Shown here: positions 26,152-35,424 of the stretch, one piece after another | Layout: each line of letters starts with the position of its first letter | How positions within the stretch are numbered: position 1 is the first letter of the stretch | From: Candidatus Amarolinea dominans | GTDB lineage: Bacteria; Chloroflexota; Anaerolineae; SSC4; Amarolineaceae | Reading direction: 5' to 3' | DNA length: 64,000 nt | NCBI GenBank assembly: GCA_016719785.1 | Contig: JADJYJ010000030.1 | Location: forward strand, 124,001 to 188,000 | Made by a program: the position numbers and the translations under genes | The notes under the pieces: model-generated | Database searches by the model: none | Seen by the model: the letters and a program-made list of their open reading frames with translations, nothing else | Told to the model about the DNA's origin: nothing

Positions 26152-27480
26152 TTAATGCGTGCGCTTGCGGGCAACCCAAGCCAGGCCGGCAACTGCGGCG
26201 ATCGCAGTCGGAATGGCCCAGGGCAGAGCGGCCAGCGGCGCAGCCGGGTTGGCGGTGACGCCGGTCAGGTTGATGGCCGTCGGCTGGTCAGGTTCGCAGG
26301 CTGTGACCGCCACGCTGTCCACTTCCCACCACCAGGCCCAGCTGGCGTTGCCGAGGTGCCAGCGGACCTTGACATCGTTTTGTCCGTCGCCGGGGATGAC
26401 GGTGTCGTAGAGACGCGGGCCGCGTGCACTGGCTGTCCAAGTCTTCACGTTGGTCCAGGTGGCGCCCCCATCGGTGCTGGCGTCCACGGCGGCATAGTCA
26501 CCCAGGGCATAGTAGTCGAGATTGAAGGCGACATGAGGGGCCGTCAAGCCGGTCAGGTCAACGTTCGGCGTCCACATCTCGGTGTCCATGAAGCTGCCGC
26601 TGCCGCAGTAGTCGCTGTCGGCCACGGCAAAAGCGCCCGTACCGCCACTCAAATTACCGCGCCCTCCGCCGTCAACGTTCGTCCAGACAGGCGACGCGCT
26701 GGCATTGGTGCAACTGCCGCCGTTGTTGGCCACAGCCCAACCGGCCGGCGGGAACGCGCCCTCGAAGCCTTCGGTCATGACCGTAACCTCATGGTAGCCC
26801 GCATCGCAGCGCAGGGGCGGCGGCGGGGGCTCGCCAATCAGGATGTAGTCATAGCGAATGTTACCGGTCGAGGCTCCCGTTGACACGCCAGCAAACTCCA
26901 ACGTGACGTTCGTGCTGGCATAGGCGGCCAGCGAGTAGGTTGCCTCGGCCCAGTTCGGGTACGTATTGTTGGCCTGCGTCAAGTCGAGCGTCCAAACCGT
27001 CGTGCCGTTTACCTTCAGATAGGCGTAGTCGTCCGGTGTCGGATCATCTGGATCGGGGCGATAGGCCATATAGTGGAAATGCAGCATGTTGTCTGCAGCC
27101 GGAACGGCGATGCTGGCCTGGAAGACGGAGCTTGTGGTCGGTATGCCGCCGCAGTAGCCGCCAGCCCAGAAGTCCATCGAGCCATCGAACGCAGCCGCGC
27201 CCCAAACACCGCTCCAATCGCCAATCCACTCACAGGTAGAATTGGTGGTTTCGGTCCAGGCGGACCCTGGCGGTGGGCCGTTTTCAAAGCTGCCGTCATT
27301 GACCAGCGCGCTGGGATTGACAGGCGAGCGCTCGACGACCGCCAGATGCGCCGGCAGGAGCGCGGTGCTGAAAGAGAGACCATTGGCGGTCGGCGGCTCG
27401 GCCTTACTGGCCGATACAGCCAGCACCAGGCCCAGAGAAAGAATAGCTACCAGGAGAACATACAGGATTACCTTACGCAT
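26152..27480 (-). CDS. Exported MAM/immune-inhibitor-like beta-sandwich protein with C-terminal anchor
   Basis: ATG 27480 has an aggaagg ribosome-binding site. After the signal peptide (MRKVILYVLLVAILSLGLVLAV) come two similar galactose-binding-like or MAM-like beta-sandwich modules, at about residues 55-205 and 220-405. They have the features of Chloroflexota surface proteins (DGSFENGPPPGSAWTE; EGFEGAFPPAGWAV). The C-terminus is a hydrophobic helix followed by RKRTH, a tripartite layout that resembles a sorting or anchoring signal. No protease motif was seen. It is probably a cell-surface adhesion or matrix protein. Confidence 0.75.
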   Translation of the reverse strand: MRKVILYVLLVAILSLGLVLAVSASKAEPPTANGLSFSTALLPAHLAVVERSPVNPSALVNDGSFENGPPPGSAWTETTNSTCEWIGDWSGVWGAAAFDGSMDFWAGGYCGGIPTTSSVFQASIAVPAADNMLHFHYMAYRPDPDDPTPDDYAYLKVNGTTVWTLDLTQANNTYPNWAEATYSLAAYASTNVTLEFAGVSTGASTGNIRYDYILIGEPPPPPLRCDAGYHEVTVMTEGFEGAFPPAGWAVANNGGSCTNASASPVWTNVDGGGRGNLSGGTGAFAVADSDYCGSGSFMDTEMWTPNVDLTGLTAPHVAFNLDYYALGDYAAVDASTDGGATWTNVKTWTASARGPRLYDTVIPGDGQNDVKVRWHLGNASWAWWWEVDSVAVTACEPDQPTAINLTGVTANPAAPLAALPWAIPTAIAAVAGLAWVARKRTH

Positions 27481-28006
27481 TGTACACAATCCTTCCTACT
27501 TAAGTTGTGGTCGAACGACATAGGGACAAGCAACCAGTGGACCCTGGTCAACAGACTCCAACCATGACGAGGTTTCTGTTGAACGAGGATGGTCGGAAAG
27601 AAAGAAATGACACGCTCTTATCTGGCTCTATGCCTCCTTTCCAGGGGAGAAGTCACGGGCCCGCTTGTGCCGCGGCCAACGCCATAAGAACAGAGAATCC
27701 GCTAACTGCACTACGCCAGTCCTGCACATGACGGTCAGGCTCACACAGAATCCAGGGCCGGCGCTTCATCGAGGAGAGTGACGAACAACTGACCCCATTG
27801 TAGCGCGCATGTCAGAGACTGTCAAGCAGCACCACCTTTCCCCCTTTCGTCCCTTCGTGCTCCATGCTTCGTGCCTTCGCGCTTCGTGCCTTCGCGCTTC
27901 GTGCCTTCGCGCTTCGTGCCTTCGCGCTTCGTGCCTTCGCGTCCCTTCGCGCCTTCGTGCTCCAAACCCTTCGTGCTCCAAACCCTTCGTGCTCCAAACC
28001 CCCGCC
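27481..28006. other. Gap of about 526 bp between two minus-strand genes
   Basis: I see no gene here. The left part is the upstream region of the exported protein. The right part (27866-28000) is filled by two tandem arrays described separately. Confidence 0.6.
27866..28000. repeat. Two adjacent tandem arrays (15-bp x5 and 16-bp x3)
   Basis: Unit gcttcgtgccttcgc repeats exactly five times at 27866-27940. After a 12-bp link, unit cttcgtgctccaaacc repeats exactly three times at 27953-28000. The words belong to the same cttcg/cgaag family as 5380-5446. There are no spacers, so this is not a CRISPR. Confidence 0.9.
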
Positions 28007-30496
28007 CTACTCCGCCTGATCCACCAACAGACGTCGCAGGACTTTGCCCACGAAACTCTTAGGCAGGTCCTGGCGAAATTCGATCAACGCGGGCACCATG
28101 GCTTCCTCCATGCGCGCGCGGCAATAGGCGATGACTTCCTCCACCGACGCGGTTTCGCCCTCACGCAGAACGATGAATGCCTTGGGCGTGCGTCCGATCG
28201 GCACCACGACGACCTCCTTGATCTTGGGATGCTCGTAGAGCACTTCTTCGATCTCACGCGGGAAGATAGGGTTGCGCATGGCCTCGTCGGCGTACCAAAT
28301 CTCCTGGCGACGGTTGACGATCTCGAAGTAACCGTCGTCATCCATGCGCGCCAGGTCGCCGGTGCGCAACCAGGTCATGCCCGCGCCGTCGGTCGTCAGC
28401 GTTTCCAGGGTGGCTTGCGGTAGGTTCCAATAGCCGGCCATCACCTGCGGCCCGCGTACCAGCAGTTCGCCCACCTCACCGGGCGGCAAATCCTCGCCGG
28501 TTTGCAGGTCGGTGATGCGCGCTTCGGTGTTGGGCAAGGGCACGCCAATCGTACCCACACGGCGCTGACCCTTGAACGGGTTGGCGTGCGTCACCGGCGC
28601 GGCCTCGGTCAGCCCATAGCCTTCGATCAGGCGCCCTTTGGTCAGCTTTTCAAACTCCTCGGCCACTTCCACCGGCAGAGGTGCGGCGCCGCTGATGCAA
28701 AATTTCACCGAGGAGATATTGTAGCGGCGTACATTGGGTGCGTTGTTGATCGCCACGTACATCGCCGGCACGCCAGGAAATGCCGAGGGACGATAACGCT
28801 TGATCGCCTTCAGCACCTGGTTGACCTCGAACGTGGGTAGCAAAATCAGAGTGGCGCCCAACGCGATCGGCACATGCATCGCGGTGGTCATGCCATAGAT
28901 GTGCGAGAAGGGCAGCACGCACAGGAACGATTCCTTACCATCGCGCATATCGCTGAGCCAGTGACGCGTCTGCAGCGTGTTAGCCACCAGGTTGGCGTGC
29001 GTGAGCATGACGCCCTTCGGCTTGGAGGTCGTGCCGCCGGTGTACTGAATGACGGCCAGGTCGTGCGGTTCCACGGTAATCTCAGTGCGCTGGGGTGACG
29101 TCTCGCGCATCAAATTTCCCCAAAGCAGGAACGTTTCCGGCGCCTCGTTGCTGACCGGACGAAAGCGCACAGCATAGAGGGCCTTGCGCCACGGGCTGAA
29201 GTAGTCATCCGTGCGCGTCTCGATCACGCGCTCGATTTGGCCCTCGGCGGCCAGGTAAGCAGCCACGCTGCGCAGGCGGTCCAGGCTGATCAGGACGCGG
29301 GCGCCGCTGTCGCGGGCCTGGCGCAGCAATTCCTCCTGATCGAACAGTGGATTGCAGGCCACCACCACCGCGCCGGCCTTCAGCGCGCCATAGAAGGCGA
29401 TGACAGCCTGCGGCACATTGGGCAGCAGGATCATCACGCGGTCGCCGCGCTGCACGCCCAGTTTGCGCAGGGCGGTGGCGCAGCGGTTGGCGTGACGCTC
29501 CAGGCGCCGGTAGGTTAGATTGGCGCCGCCCAGCGGGAAGCGCACAGCCGTCTTCAAAGGAAAGCGCCGCGCGGCCCGTTCCAGGAAGCGGAACAGGGGG
29601 CGCTCCGGCAGGGAAACGGTGTAAGGAACCCCTTCATCGTAGAAGCGCAGCCAGGGCCGGGTGGGATAACGACCCCGCGTGCTGGACATCGGCCGGGCGC
29701 TGATGCGCGCAGCCGGCCGGCCGACCTGGCTGGCCGTCGGTTCGACCAGGAAGCGCTCGATGGCGCGATTGACAGCCTCGGCGCGTTCGATCATCACCAT
29801 GTGCGCGGACACCGGTACTTTGATCTGTTGCGCGCCGGGGATCAGCGCAGGGACATCTTCGAACGCGGCTGTGGGGAACAGGCGGTCACGGTAGCCGGTG
29901 ACAACCAGCGTGAGCGTTTGGATCTTGGGAAAGACCGTCGCTCCGTTCCAGGCGGTGAGCGCGTTGTGGTAGAGGGTCTTGGCCACATGCGGCGGCGCCG
30001 ACAGTGTGCGCCTCGCCACACGCCAGAGGGGCGCCAGCCAGGCGGCGGGCAACTTGAACGGCAGCTGCGCCCAGCGGTTGAGCCGAAATTCGGAAGCGGT
30101 GCCGATCAACACCAAGCGCTCCAGGCGTTCGGGATGGTTAGCCGCATACTGGGCCGCAATCGCGCCGCCGAAGGAATGGCTCAAGAGGATGAAACGCTCC
30201 GGCAGGCGCAGGCGCGCAACCAGGGTTTCGAGATCGTGCTGAATCTCCTCCATGGTGTACTGCGAGTTGGGCTTGTCCGACTGACCGTGGCCGCGCAGGT
30301 CATAGGCGATGACGCGCGCCTCGCGGCTGAAGTGGCTCAGTTGGCGCGCCCATTGGCTGGCCTGACCACCAAAGCCGTGAATGAAAAGCATGGTGCGCTT
30401 GGGCTGCTCCGGCGCAATCTCGATGACACTCAGCGCCACCGGCGGCTTGTCCTGCACGCGCACATCGCTGCGATACAGTTCGACATCAACCTGCAT
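28007..30496 (-). CDS. Alpha/beta hydrolase fused to an AMP-forming acyl-CoA synthetase
   Basis: The ATG is preceded by aggagg at 5 bp. Residues about 20-265 form an alpha/beta hydrolase with the oxyanion motif HGFGG at 40-44 and nucleophile Ser108 in SHSFGG. After a linker, residues about 300-829 form an adenylate-forming ligase with IQYTGGTTSKPKG near 487, GYGLTEAAPV, the W-L-R-T-G-D-L motif and a C-terminal lysine motif (SFVGKVLRR). The ligase activates a fatty or similar acid to its CoA thioester; the hydrolase could release that acid from an ester. The fusion is in one uninterrupted frame. The exact substrates are unknown. Confidence 0.87.
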   Translation of the reverse strand: MQVDVELYRSDVRVQDKPPVALSVIEIAPEQPKRTMLFIHGFGGQASQWARQLSHFSREARVIAYDLRGHGQSDKPNSQYTMEEIQHDLETLVARLRLPERFILLSHSFGGAIAAQYAANHPERLERLVLIGTASEFRLNRWAQLPFKLPAAWLAPLWRVARRTLSAPPHVAKTLYHNALTAWNGATVFPKIQTLTLVVTGYRDRLFPTAAFEDVPALIPGAQQIKVPVSAHMVMIERAEAVNRAIERFLVEPTASQVGRPAARISARPMSSTRGRYPTRPWLRFYDEGVPYTVSLPERPLFRFLERAARRFPLKTAVRFPLGGANLTYRRLERHANRCATALRKLGVQRGDRVMILLPNVPQAVIAFYGALKAGAVVVACNPLFDQEELLRQARDSGARVLISLDRLRSVAAYLAAEGQIERVIETRTDDYFSPWRKALYAVRFRPVSNEAPETFLLWGNLMRETSPQRTEITVEPHDLAVIQYTGGTTSKPKGVMLTHANLVANTLQTRHWLSDMRDGKESFLCVLPFSHIYGMTTAMHVPIALGATLILLPTFEVNQVLKAIKRYRPSAFPGVPAMYVAINNAPNVRRYNISSVKFCISGAAPLPVEVAEEFEKLTKGRLIEGYGLTEAAPVTHANPFKGQRRVGTIGVPLPNTEARITDLQTGEDLPPGEVGELLVRGPQVMAGYWNLPQATLETLTTDGAGMTWLRTGDLARMDDDGYFEIVNRRQEIWYADEAMRNPIFPREIEEVLYEHPKIKEVVVVPIGRTPKAFIVLREGETASVEEVIAYCRARMEEAMVPALIEFRQDLPKSFVGKVLRRLLVDQAE

Positions 30497-30596
30497 GAAG
30501 GCCTCCTACGCACAAAGATGGACGGGAAAGCGCCATTATAGCGACAAGTAGACGGTAGCGGAAATCAGCGCGGAGAGCGGAGGCCATGTGGTCAAA

Positions 30597-30630
30597 AGTG
30601 CGTGCAACCGGGATTGCACGCACTGTTTTT
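30597..30630. terminator. Rho-independent terminator, 11-bp perfect stem
   Basis: Stem agtgcgtgcaa / ttgcacgcact with a six-base loop is followed by gttttt on the plus strand and by tttt on the minus strand. It can serve the bacterioferritin gene on the minus strand and isolates it from the fusion gene promoter. Confidence 0.8.
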
Positions 30631-30650
30631 CGTTTTGGGGTCTAACGCCT

Positions 30651-30692
30651 GGGGGCTGACGCTTGGGAGCTGACGCTTGGGGGCTGACGCTT
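30651..30692. repeat. Three tandem 14-bp units
   Basis: Unit GGGGGCTGACGCTT occurs three times, with one substitution in the middle copy. It lies between the terminator and the end of the bacterioferritin gene. Confidence 0.85.
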
Positions 30693-30737
30693 GCAACAAA
30701 GGTTGATCCGCGCCCTGTTCGTCAACCCGCACGCACG

Positions 30738-31208
30738 TTAATCTGCGGCTTGATTGGCCAGATAACCTTGCAGACCCATCTGCTCGATCTGGGCGCGCTG
30801 CACTTCTGCCCATTCCACGTGCGCCTCTTCCATCGCGAGAATCTTGGTCAGGAGATCCGCGGTAGCCTGATCTTTGACCTCGCGCGCCAGGGCGATGGCG
30901 TTGTTGTAGGCGGTCACAGCAGCCACCTCAGCCTCTTCGTCGCCCGAGATGATATCAACGATCGCGCTGCCGATATGGATCGCGTTGAGATTGGAAACCG
31001 TCGGTGTGCCCTGCAAGAAGAGAATGCGGCGGATCAGCCACTCAGCGTGGTGCATTTCATCAACGGCTTGTCCCTCGATGGCCTTGTGCAGCTTCCCGTA
31101 TCCCCAATTATCGCACATCTCGGAATGCACCATGTATTGGTTGATGGCGGTCAGCTCGTCCGCGAGGAGTTGGTTGAGTACGACTAGTAGTTTTGCGTTG
31201 CCCTTCAT
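30738..31208 (-). CDS. bfr: Bacterioferritin
   Basis: This 156-residue four-helix ferritin oxidises and stores iron as a 24-mer in the cytoplasm. The ferroxidase ligands are visible: Glu18 in ADELTAINQY, Glu51 and His54 in VDEMHHAE, Glu94 in the third helix, and Glu127 with His130 in MEEAH. Met52 in DEMHHAE is the position that binds haem in bacterioferritins. The ATG has an aaagga ribosome-binding site. It appears monocistronic, with a terminator downstream. Confidence 0.95.
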   Translation of the reverse strand: MKGNAKLLVVLNQLLADELTAINQYMVHSEMCDNWGYGKLHKAIEGQAVDEMHHAEWLIRRILFLQGTPTVSNLNAIHIGSAIVDIISGDEEAEVAAVTAYNNAIALAREVKDQATADLLTKILAMEEAHVEWAEVQRAQIEQMGLQGYLANQAAD

Positions 31209-31493
31209 GTTGTCCTTTCTGTCAGAGTCGCCGTGATGTTCCAGGTGCGGGACGAGGTCTATGGCATAAGCACGGGTGTCGTTGTCACGGCCCTGCGCTC
31301 GCCCCCTGGGTGCGGCCTCACAGTAGATCGAGCCACAGTGACGGCTTGACTCTGCAACAATGGTATGTTACCACATGGAGTCGTCAGCGGTCAAGCGTGG
31401 CCGGGCGACTGCAAGTCGCTGCAACGACTGCGAAGCCACCTGCGTGGGCTGTGCCCCAGGACTGAAATGCACCCCGGGCGCGGTCAGAATGAG
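31209..31493. other. Gene-free control region between bfr and the alcohol dehydrogenase
   Basis: This divergent intergenic stretch holds the upstream region of bfr and, at its right end, the promoter of the dehydrogenase. I saw no obvious Fur box, riboswitch or small gene. Confidence 0.5.
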
Positions 31494-31522
31494 TTGACCG
31501 GGCGCCGCGGCTATGGTATAGT
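31494..31522 (+). promoter_or_regulatory. Sigma-70-type promoter of the alcohol dehydrogenase gene
   Basis: TTGACC at 31494-31499, a 17-bp spacer, and TATAGT at 31517-31522, placed 60 bp before the start codon. Confidence 0.7.
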
Positions 31523-31581
31523 GCCGTCTTGCCAGGCAGCATACACGGGGTTCCCAGCCTGGCAAAGGAGTTGAGTCCATC

Positions 31582-32583
31582 ATGTTAGCCATGCAATTAC
31601 TGGCGCCCTGGCCCGTGGATCATGACGATCCACTCGTGGTGTCCGAACTGCCGGAGCCTGAGCCAGGGCCGGGTCAGATTCTGCTGACGGTGCGGGCCTG
31701 CGGCGTCTGTCATACCGACCTGCATACGGTGGAAGGCGATTTATCGCTGCCCCGCCTGCCGCTGGTGCCCGGTCACCAGGTGGTGGGGGTGATCAAAGCC
31801 CTGGGCGCGGGCGTCACACGTTTCCAGGTCGGCGACCGTGTCGGGGTAGCGTGGGTTCATGCCACCTGCGGCGTCTGCCGGTTCTGTCGCAACGGCCAGG
31901 AAAACCTGTGCGCAGAGGCGCGGTTCACCGGACTGCACAACCACGGCGGCTATGCGGGTGCCATGCTGGCCCAGGCCGACTTCGCCTTTGCGCTGCCCGC
32001 TGGCTTTGCGGATGAGCAGGCCGCGCCGCTGTTGTGCGCGGGCGTCATCGGCTATCGCGCCCTGCGTCTGAGCCAGGTGCAGCCGGGGCAACGCCTGGGG
32101 CTGTTTGGATTTGGCGCCAGCGCGCACATCACCATTCAGGTCGCGCGCCACCTGGGATGCGAAGTTTTCGTTTTCACGCGCAGCGCGGCGCACCAGGCGC
32201 ACGCGGCCGCGCTTGGCGCAGTGTGGACCGGCGCACCACAGGAAACGCCGCCGCAGCCGCTGGACGCGGCCATCAACTTTACGCCCTCCGGCGCCATCAC
32301 CCTCGACACCTTGCGTGTGCTGGAGCGCGGCGGCACCGCGGTCCTGGCTGGCATCCACAGCAGCCCCATTCCCGAATTCGATTACCGCCTGCTCTACGGC
32401 GAACGCCAACTGCGCAGCGTGACCAACGCGACGCGCCAGGACGCCGAAGAACTGTTGGCGCTGGCGACAGAAATTCCTTTGCAGACTGATATCGAGGTAT
32501 TTACCTTGCTCGAAGCCAACCAGGTGCTGCGCCGCCTCAAGCGCAGCCAAATTACCGGCGCGGCGGTGCTGCAATGTGCATAG
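31582..32583 (+). CDS. Zinc-dependent alcohol dehydrogenase
   Basis: A medium-chain dehydrogenase that oxidises an alcohol with NAD(P). It has the catalytic zinc site CGVCHTDLH and GHQVVG and the structural zinc loop CGVCRFCRNGQENLC. The nucleotide-binding loop reads GLFGFGASAH, the variant of the AdhA/YahK-side family rather than the classical G-x-G-x-x-G. At 333 residues it is full length. An aaaggag ribosome-binding site lies slightly far (13 bp) upstream of ATG 31582. Its stop overlaps the start of the next gene by 10 bp, so the two are co-expressed, although their roles are not obviously linked. Confidence 0.9.
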   Translation: MLAMQLLAPWPVDHDDPLVVSELPEPEPGPGQILLTVRACGVCHTDLHTVEGDLSLPRLPLVPGHQVVGVIKALGAGVTRFQVGDRVGVAWVHATCGVCRFCRNGQENLCAEARFTGLHNHGGYAGAMLAQADFAFALPAGFADEQAAPLLCAGVIGYRALRLSQVQPGQRLGLFGFGASAHITIQVARHLGCEVFVFTRSAAHQAHAAALGAVWTGAPQETPPQPLDAAINFTPSGAITLDTLRVLERGGTAVLAGIHSSPIPEFDYRLLYGERQLRSVTNATRQDAEELLALATEIPLQTDIEVFTLLEANQVLRRLKRSQITGAAVLQCA

Positions 32584-34862
32584 AAAAAACTACCAGGCAC
32601 GGCTTACGGAGTCTGCCGTACTTTCGCAGTCCAAAACTGCTCCCGGTCCTGCTGCTGGCGTTCTGGCTGACGGCCTGCCAGGGACCAACACCGATTCCCA
32701 CACCGGCCGCGGCCCTCACGCCCATGATAACCCTGGCGCCGGCAACACCTGTCCTGGTCATTCCCTCGCGCAACACACCGGCGCCAGCCCCCACGTCGGC
32801 CGTGCCCCGCCCCACCGGCCCCGCGCCTGAACCGGAATCCAGGGCGCGCGCGCCCGGTAACTGGAGCAGCGGCTCGCGCCAGGGCATTGGCACCGCCTTC
32901 ACCTATGATGCGCCGATCAGCCAGACCAACCCGTCACGCGTCTGGTTCACCCTGGACGACGGCGCGGTGACCGACCTCTTCTGGCCGCGAATTGATCAGG
33001 CCAATTTTCACTCCCTGCGCTTCCTGGTCAGCGATGGCAAGACCTTCGTACACGATCTGTGGCATGATGCAGACATCAGGACGGAGCGCCCATCGCCCCG
33101 CTTGCCGTTCTGGCGCGTCACCCTGACCGACAAGGCGCAGCGTTACCAGCTTGTCGAAGAGGCGGTGGCCGCGCCCAACGCGGACGCCATTTTGATCAAG
33201 GCCACCTTCCAGGCCCTGCAGGGACAGCCGGGCGACTACCAGGTCTATCTGTACGCGCTGCCGCACCTGGCCAATTCGGGTCAGGACGACCAGATCAAGC
33301 TCAACCTGGGGGAAGGGGTGGCGGTCTTCAGCGACAGCCTGAACACGAGCCTGGCCTCAAGCCCCACGTTTGCGGTGCTCACCGGCGACGGCCCCTGGGT
33401 CACCGCGTCGGCGGGCTATGTGCGCAACAGCGATGGCCTGACCGATCTGGCCGACTACCGTCTGGACCAGGCCTTCGATCGGGCCGGGGACCAGGGACGG
33501 CCGGCCTTGACGATCTGGCTGCCGCCCGTCTCTCCCTGGCTGCTGGCGCTTGGCTTTGGCGGCAGTGAGAGCAAAGCGCGTGACGAGGCCGCCCGGGCGA
33601 TTGCCCAGGGCTGGGACGCCAACGCGCAGGCTTACCTGGACGGCTGGCAGCGCTACCTGGACAGCCTGACCCAACCGGACGATCAAGCGCCCGATCTGTT
33701 CTACCTGAGCGCGGCCGTCATCAAGGCGCACGAGGACAAGACCACCCGCGGCGCGATCATCGCCTCCAGCGCGGTGCCGTGGGGCGACCGCACGCCGGAC
33801 AGCGCGGACAAGGGCGGTTACCGGCGCGTGTGGGCGCGCGATCTGTATCACGCCGCGTCCGGCCTGCTGGCGGCCGGCGACGAAGTCACGCCGCGTCAGG
33901 TGCTGGCCTTCCTGGATGAGGCGCAGCAGCTCGCCGACGGCTCCTTTCCCCAGAACAGTTACGTGGATGGCCGCATGTACTGGACATCCACCCAGTTGGA
34001 TGAAGTGGCCGCGCCCATCCTGCTGGCCTGGCGCCTGGGCGCAGTCGAACGCTATGCCAGCCTGGTCAAGCCGGCGGCTGCTTACATTGCGGCGCGCGGC
34101 CCCACCACGCCCCAGGAGCGTTGGGAGGAGATCGGCGGCTATTCGCCGGCCACGTTAGCGGCACAGATTGCGGGGCTGGTGGCCGCGGCCGATCTGGCGC
34201 AGAAGAGCGGGGATGACGCGTCGGCCGCGGCCTGGCTGGCGCTGGCCGACACCTGGCAGCGTCAGGTGAAGGATTGGACCTTCACCAGCAGCGGGCCATT
34301 GGGCGATGGGCGTTATTTCCTGCGCCTGGCGCCGCGGGGCGACCCGAACACGGATGCCACCCTGCGCATCGGCGGGCAGGTTGTGGATCAACGCACGCTG
34401 GTGGACGCCAGCTTTCTGGAGTTGGTGCGATTAGGGGTGCTGGCGCCGCAGGATGCCGGCGTGATCGCCACGCTACCAGAGGTTGACGCGGCCCTGCAGG
34501 TGGTGACGCCCAAAGGCCCCAGTTGGTACCGCTATCCCGGCGACGCGTACGGCGAGCAGGATCGCACCAGTTTGACGCTGGCACAGGGTCGTCCCTGGCC
34601 CCTGCTGACGGGTGAGCGCGGCGTGTACGCGATGGCGGCCGGCGATGAAACGACGGCTGCGGCTTTGCTGCAAGCCCTGGAAGGTTTTGCCAACGAGGGC
34701 GGCATGTTCAGCGAACAGGTGTGGGAAGATACAGGCGAAGGCACCGGTTCGGCCACGCCCCTGGTGTGGACCCATGCCGAATACCTGGTGTTGTGGCGCT
34801 CATGGCACGAGCGTGCGGTGTTCGACTTGCCAGACCTGGTGGCGCAGCGCTATGCTCGCTAA
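32574..34862 (+). CDS. GH15-like glucoamylase/glucodextranase lipoprotein
   Basis: This 762-residue protein starts with a lipoprotein signal ending in LTAC followed by a Thr/Pro-rich linker. The N-terminal beta domain (FTLDDGAVTDLFWPRIDQAN through about residue 330) matches the supersandwich of glucodextranase/glucoamylase. The (alpha/alpha)6 catalytic barrel follows, with GGYRRVWARDLYHAASGLLA, DGSFPQNSYVDG and ERWEEIGGYSPATLA, where the general acid is expected. It would release glucose from alpha-glucans or related oligosaccharides outside the membrane. It is translationally coupled to the dehydrogenase and ends at a strong terminator. Confidence 0.85.
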   Translation: MCIEKTTRHGLRSLPYFRSPKLLPVLLLAFWLTACQGPTPIPTPAAALTPMITLAPATPVLVIPSRNTPAPAPTSAVPRPTGPAPEPESRARAPGNWSSGSRQGIGTAFTYDAPISQTNPSRVWFTLDDGAVTDLFWPRIDQANFHSLRFLVSDGKTFVHDLWHDADIRTERPSPRLPFWRVTLTDKAQRYQLVEEAVAAPNADAILIKATFQALQGQPGDYQVYLYALPHLANSGQDDQIKLNLGEGVAVFSDSLNTSLASSPTFAVLTGDGPWVTASAGYVRNSDGLTDLADYRLDQAFDRAGDQGRPALTIWLPPVSPWLLALGFGGSESKARDEAARAIAQGWDANAQAYLDGWQRYLDSLTQPDDQAPDLFYLSAAVIKAHEDKTTRGAIIASSAVPWGDRTPDSADKGGYRRVWARDLYHAASGLLAAGDEVTPRQVLAFLDEAQQLADGSFPQNSYVDGRMYWTSTQLDEVAAPILLAWRLGAVERYASLVKPAAAYIAARGPTTPQERWEEIGGYSPATLAAQIAGLVAAADLAQKSGDDASAAAWLALADTWQRQVKDWTFTSSGPLGDGRYFLRLAPRGDPNTDATLRIGGQVVDQRTLVDASFLELVRLGVLAPQDAGVIATLPEVDAALQVVTPKGPSWYRYPGDAYGEQDRTSLTLAQGRPWPLLTGERGVYAMAAGDETTAAALLQALEGFANEGGMFSEQVWEDTGEGTGSATPLVWTHAEYLVLWRSWHERAVFDLPDLVAQRYAR

Positions 34863-34980
34863 CCACCCGATGACCTACGGCTCGATCTGCTATTTCAGTA
34901 CCGAAGGGCTATTACTTTCAACAAACAGCAGCATCACAATGCTCCTGCAAATGCCACAGTAAGGGCGCTGTGCAGCATGA

Positions 34981-35017
34981 GGCGCTTCGATCCGCATAGG
35001 ATCGAGCGCCTTTTTTT
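34981..35017 (+). terminator. Rho-independent terminator with T7 tail
   Basis: Stem ggcgct-tcgatcc / ggatcga-gcgcc (one bulged base) is followed by seven T. It ends the dehydrogenase/GH15 operon. Confidence 0.88.
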
Positions 35018-35052
35018 GTTGCCCTGAATTCATTCCAATTCATTCGGCGGCG

Positions 35053-35424
35053 CTATGGCGCCAGGCGCTGCCAGAGCGGCGGGCCAAGAATGATGAAACC
35101 GATGATGATGGCGCCGATCGCGCCGATCAGCACCGCGCCGGCGGCGATGTCTTTGGCTGTTCCGATCAGGGGATGCCACTCGGTGGTAATGGCATCGCCC
35201 AGGATCTCGATGGCGCTGTTGCCTGCTTCCGCAGCCAGCACCAGGCTAAACGTCAGCACCAGCAGCGCCCAGTGCGCGGCCGGTAGTCGCAACCAGGCGC
35301 CCAGGGCAACGACCAAAACAATAATCACGAGGTAGATGCGGGCGTTGCGCTGCGTGCGCAGCATGTAGCGGATGCCGGCAAACGCCACGCGAAACACGTC
35401 CAGGAAACGCTGCCTGGACCTCAT
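35053..35424 (-). CDS. dgkA: Diacylglycerol/undecaprenol kinase-family membrane protein
   Basis: ATG 35424 overlaps the ybeY stop (ATGA). The 123-residue protein has three hydrophobic helices and the family signature EAGNSAIEILGD with the later KDIAAGAVL. Gram-positive-type members phosphorylate undecaprenol to recycle the cell-wall lipid carrier. The arrangement ybeY-dgkA is common in bacteria and supports the call. Confidence 0.9.
   Translation of the reverse strand: MRSRQRFLDVFRVAFAGIRYMLRTQRNARIYLVIIVLVVALGAWLRLPAAHWALLVLTFSLVLAAEAGNSAIEILGDAITTEWHPLIGTAKDIAAGAVLIGAIGAIIIGFIILGPPLWQRLAP

Noticed and set aside
26086..26883. 265-residue frame on the plus strand
   Set aside because: Antisense of the exported beta-sandwich protein; no start signal.
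27766..27997. Minus-strand frames made of A-R-R-H-E and K-A-R-S-A repeats
   Set aside because: They simply translate the tandem 15-bp array; two frames are open at once, as expected for a short exact repeat.
27866..28000. CRISPR array
   Set aside because: Units are directly adjacent, with no spacers, and no cas gene is present.
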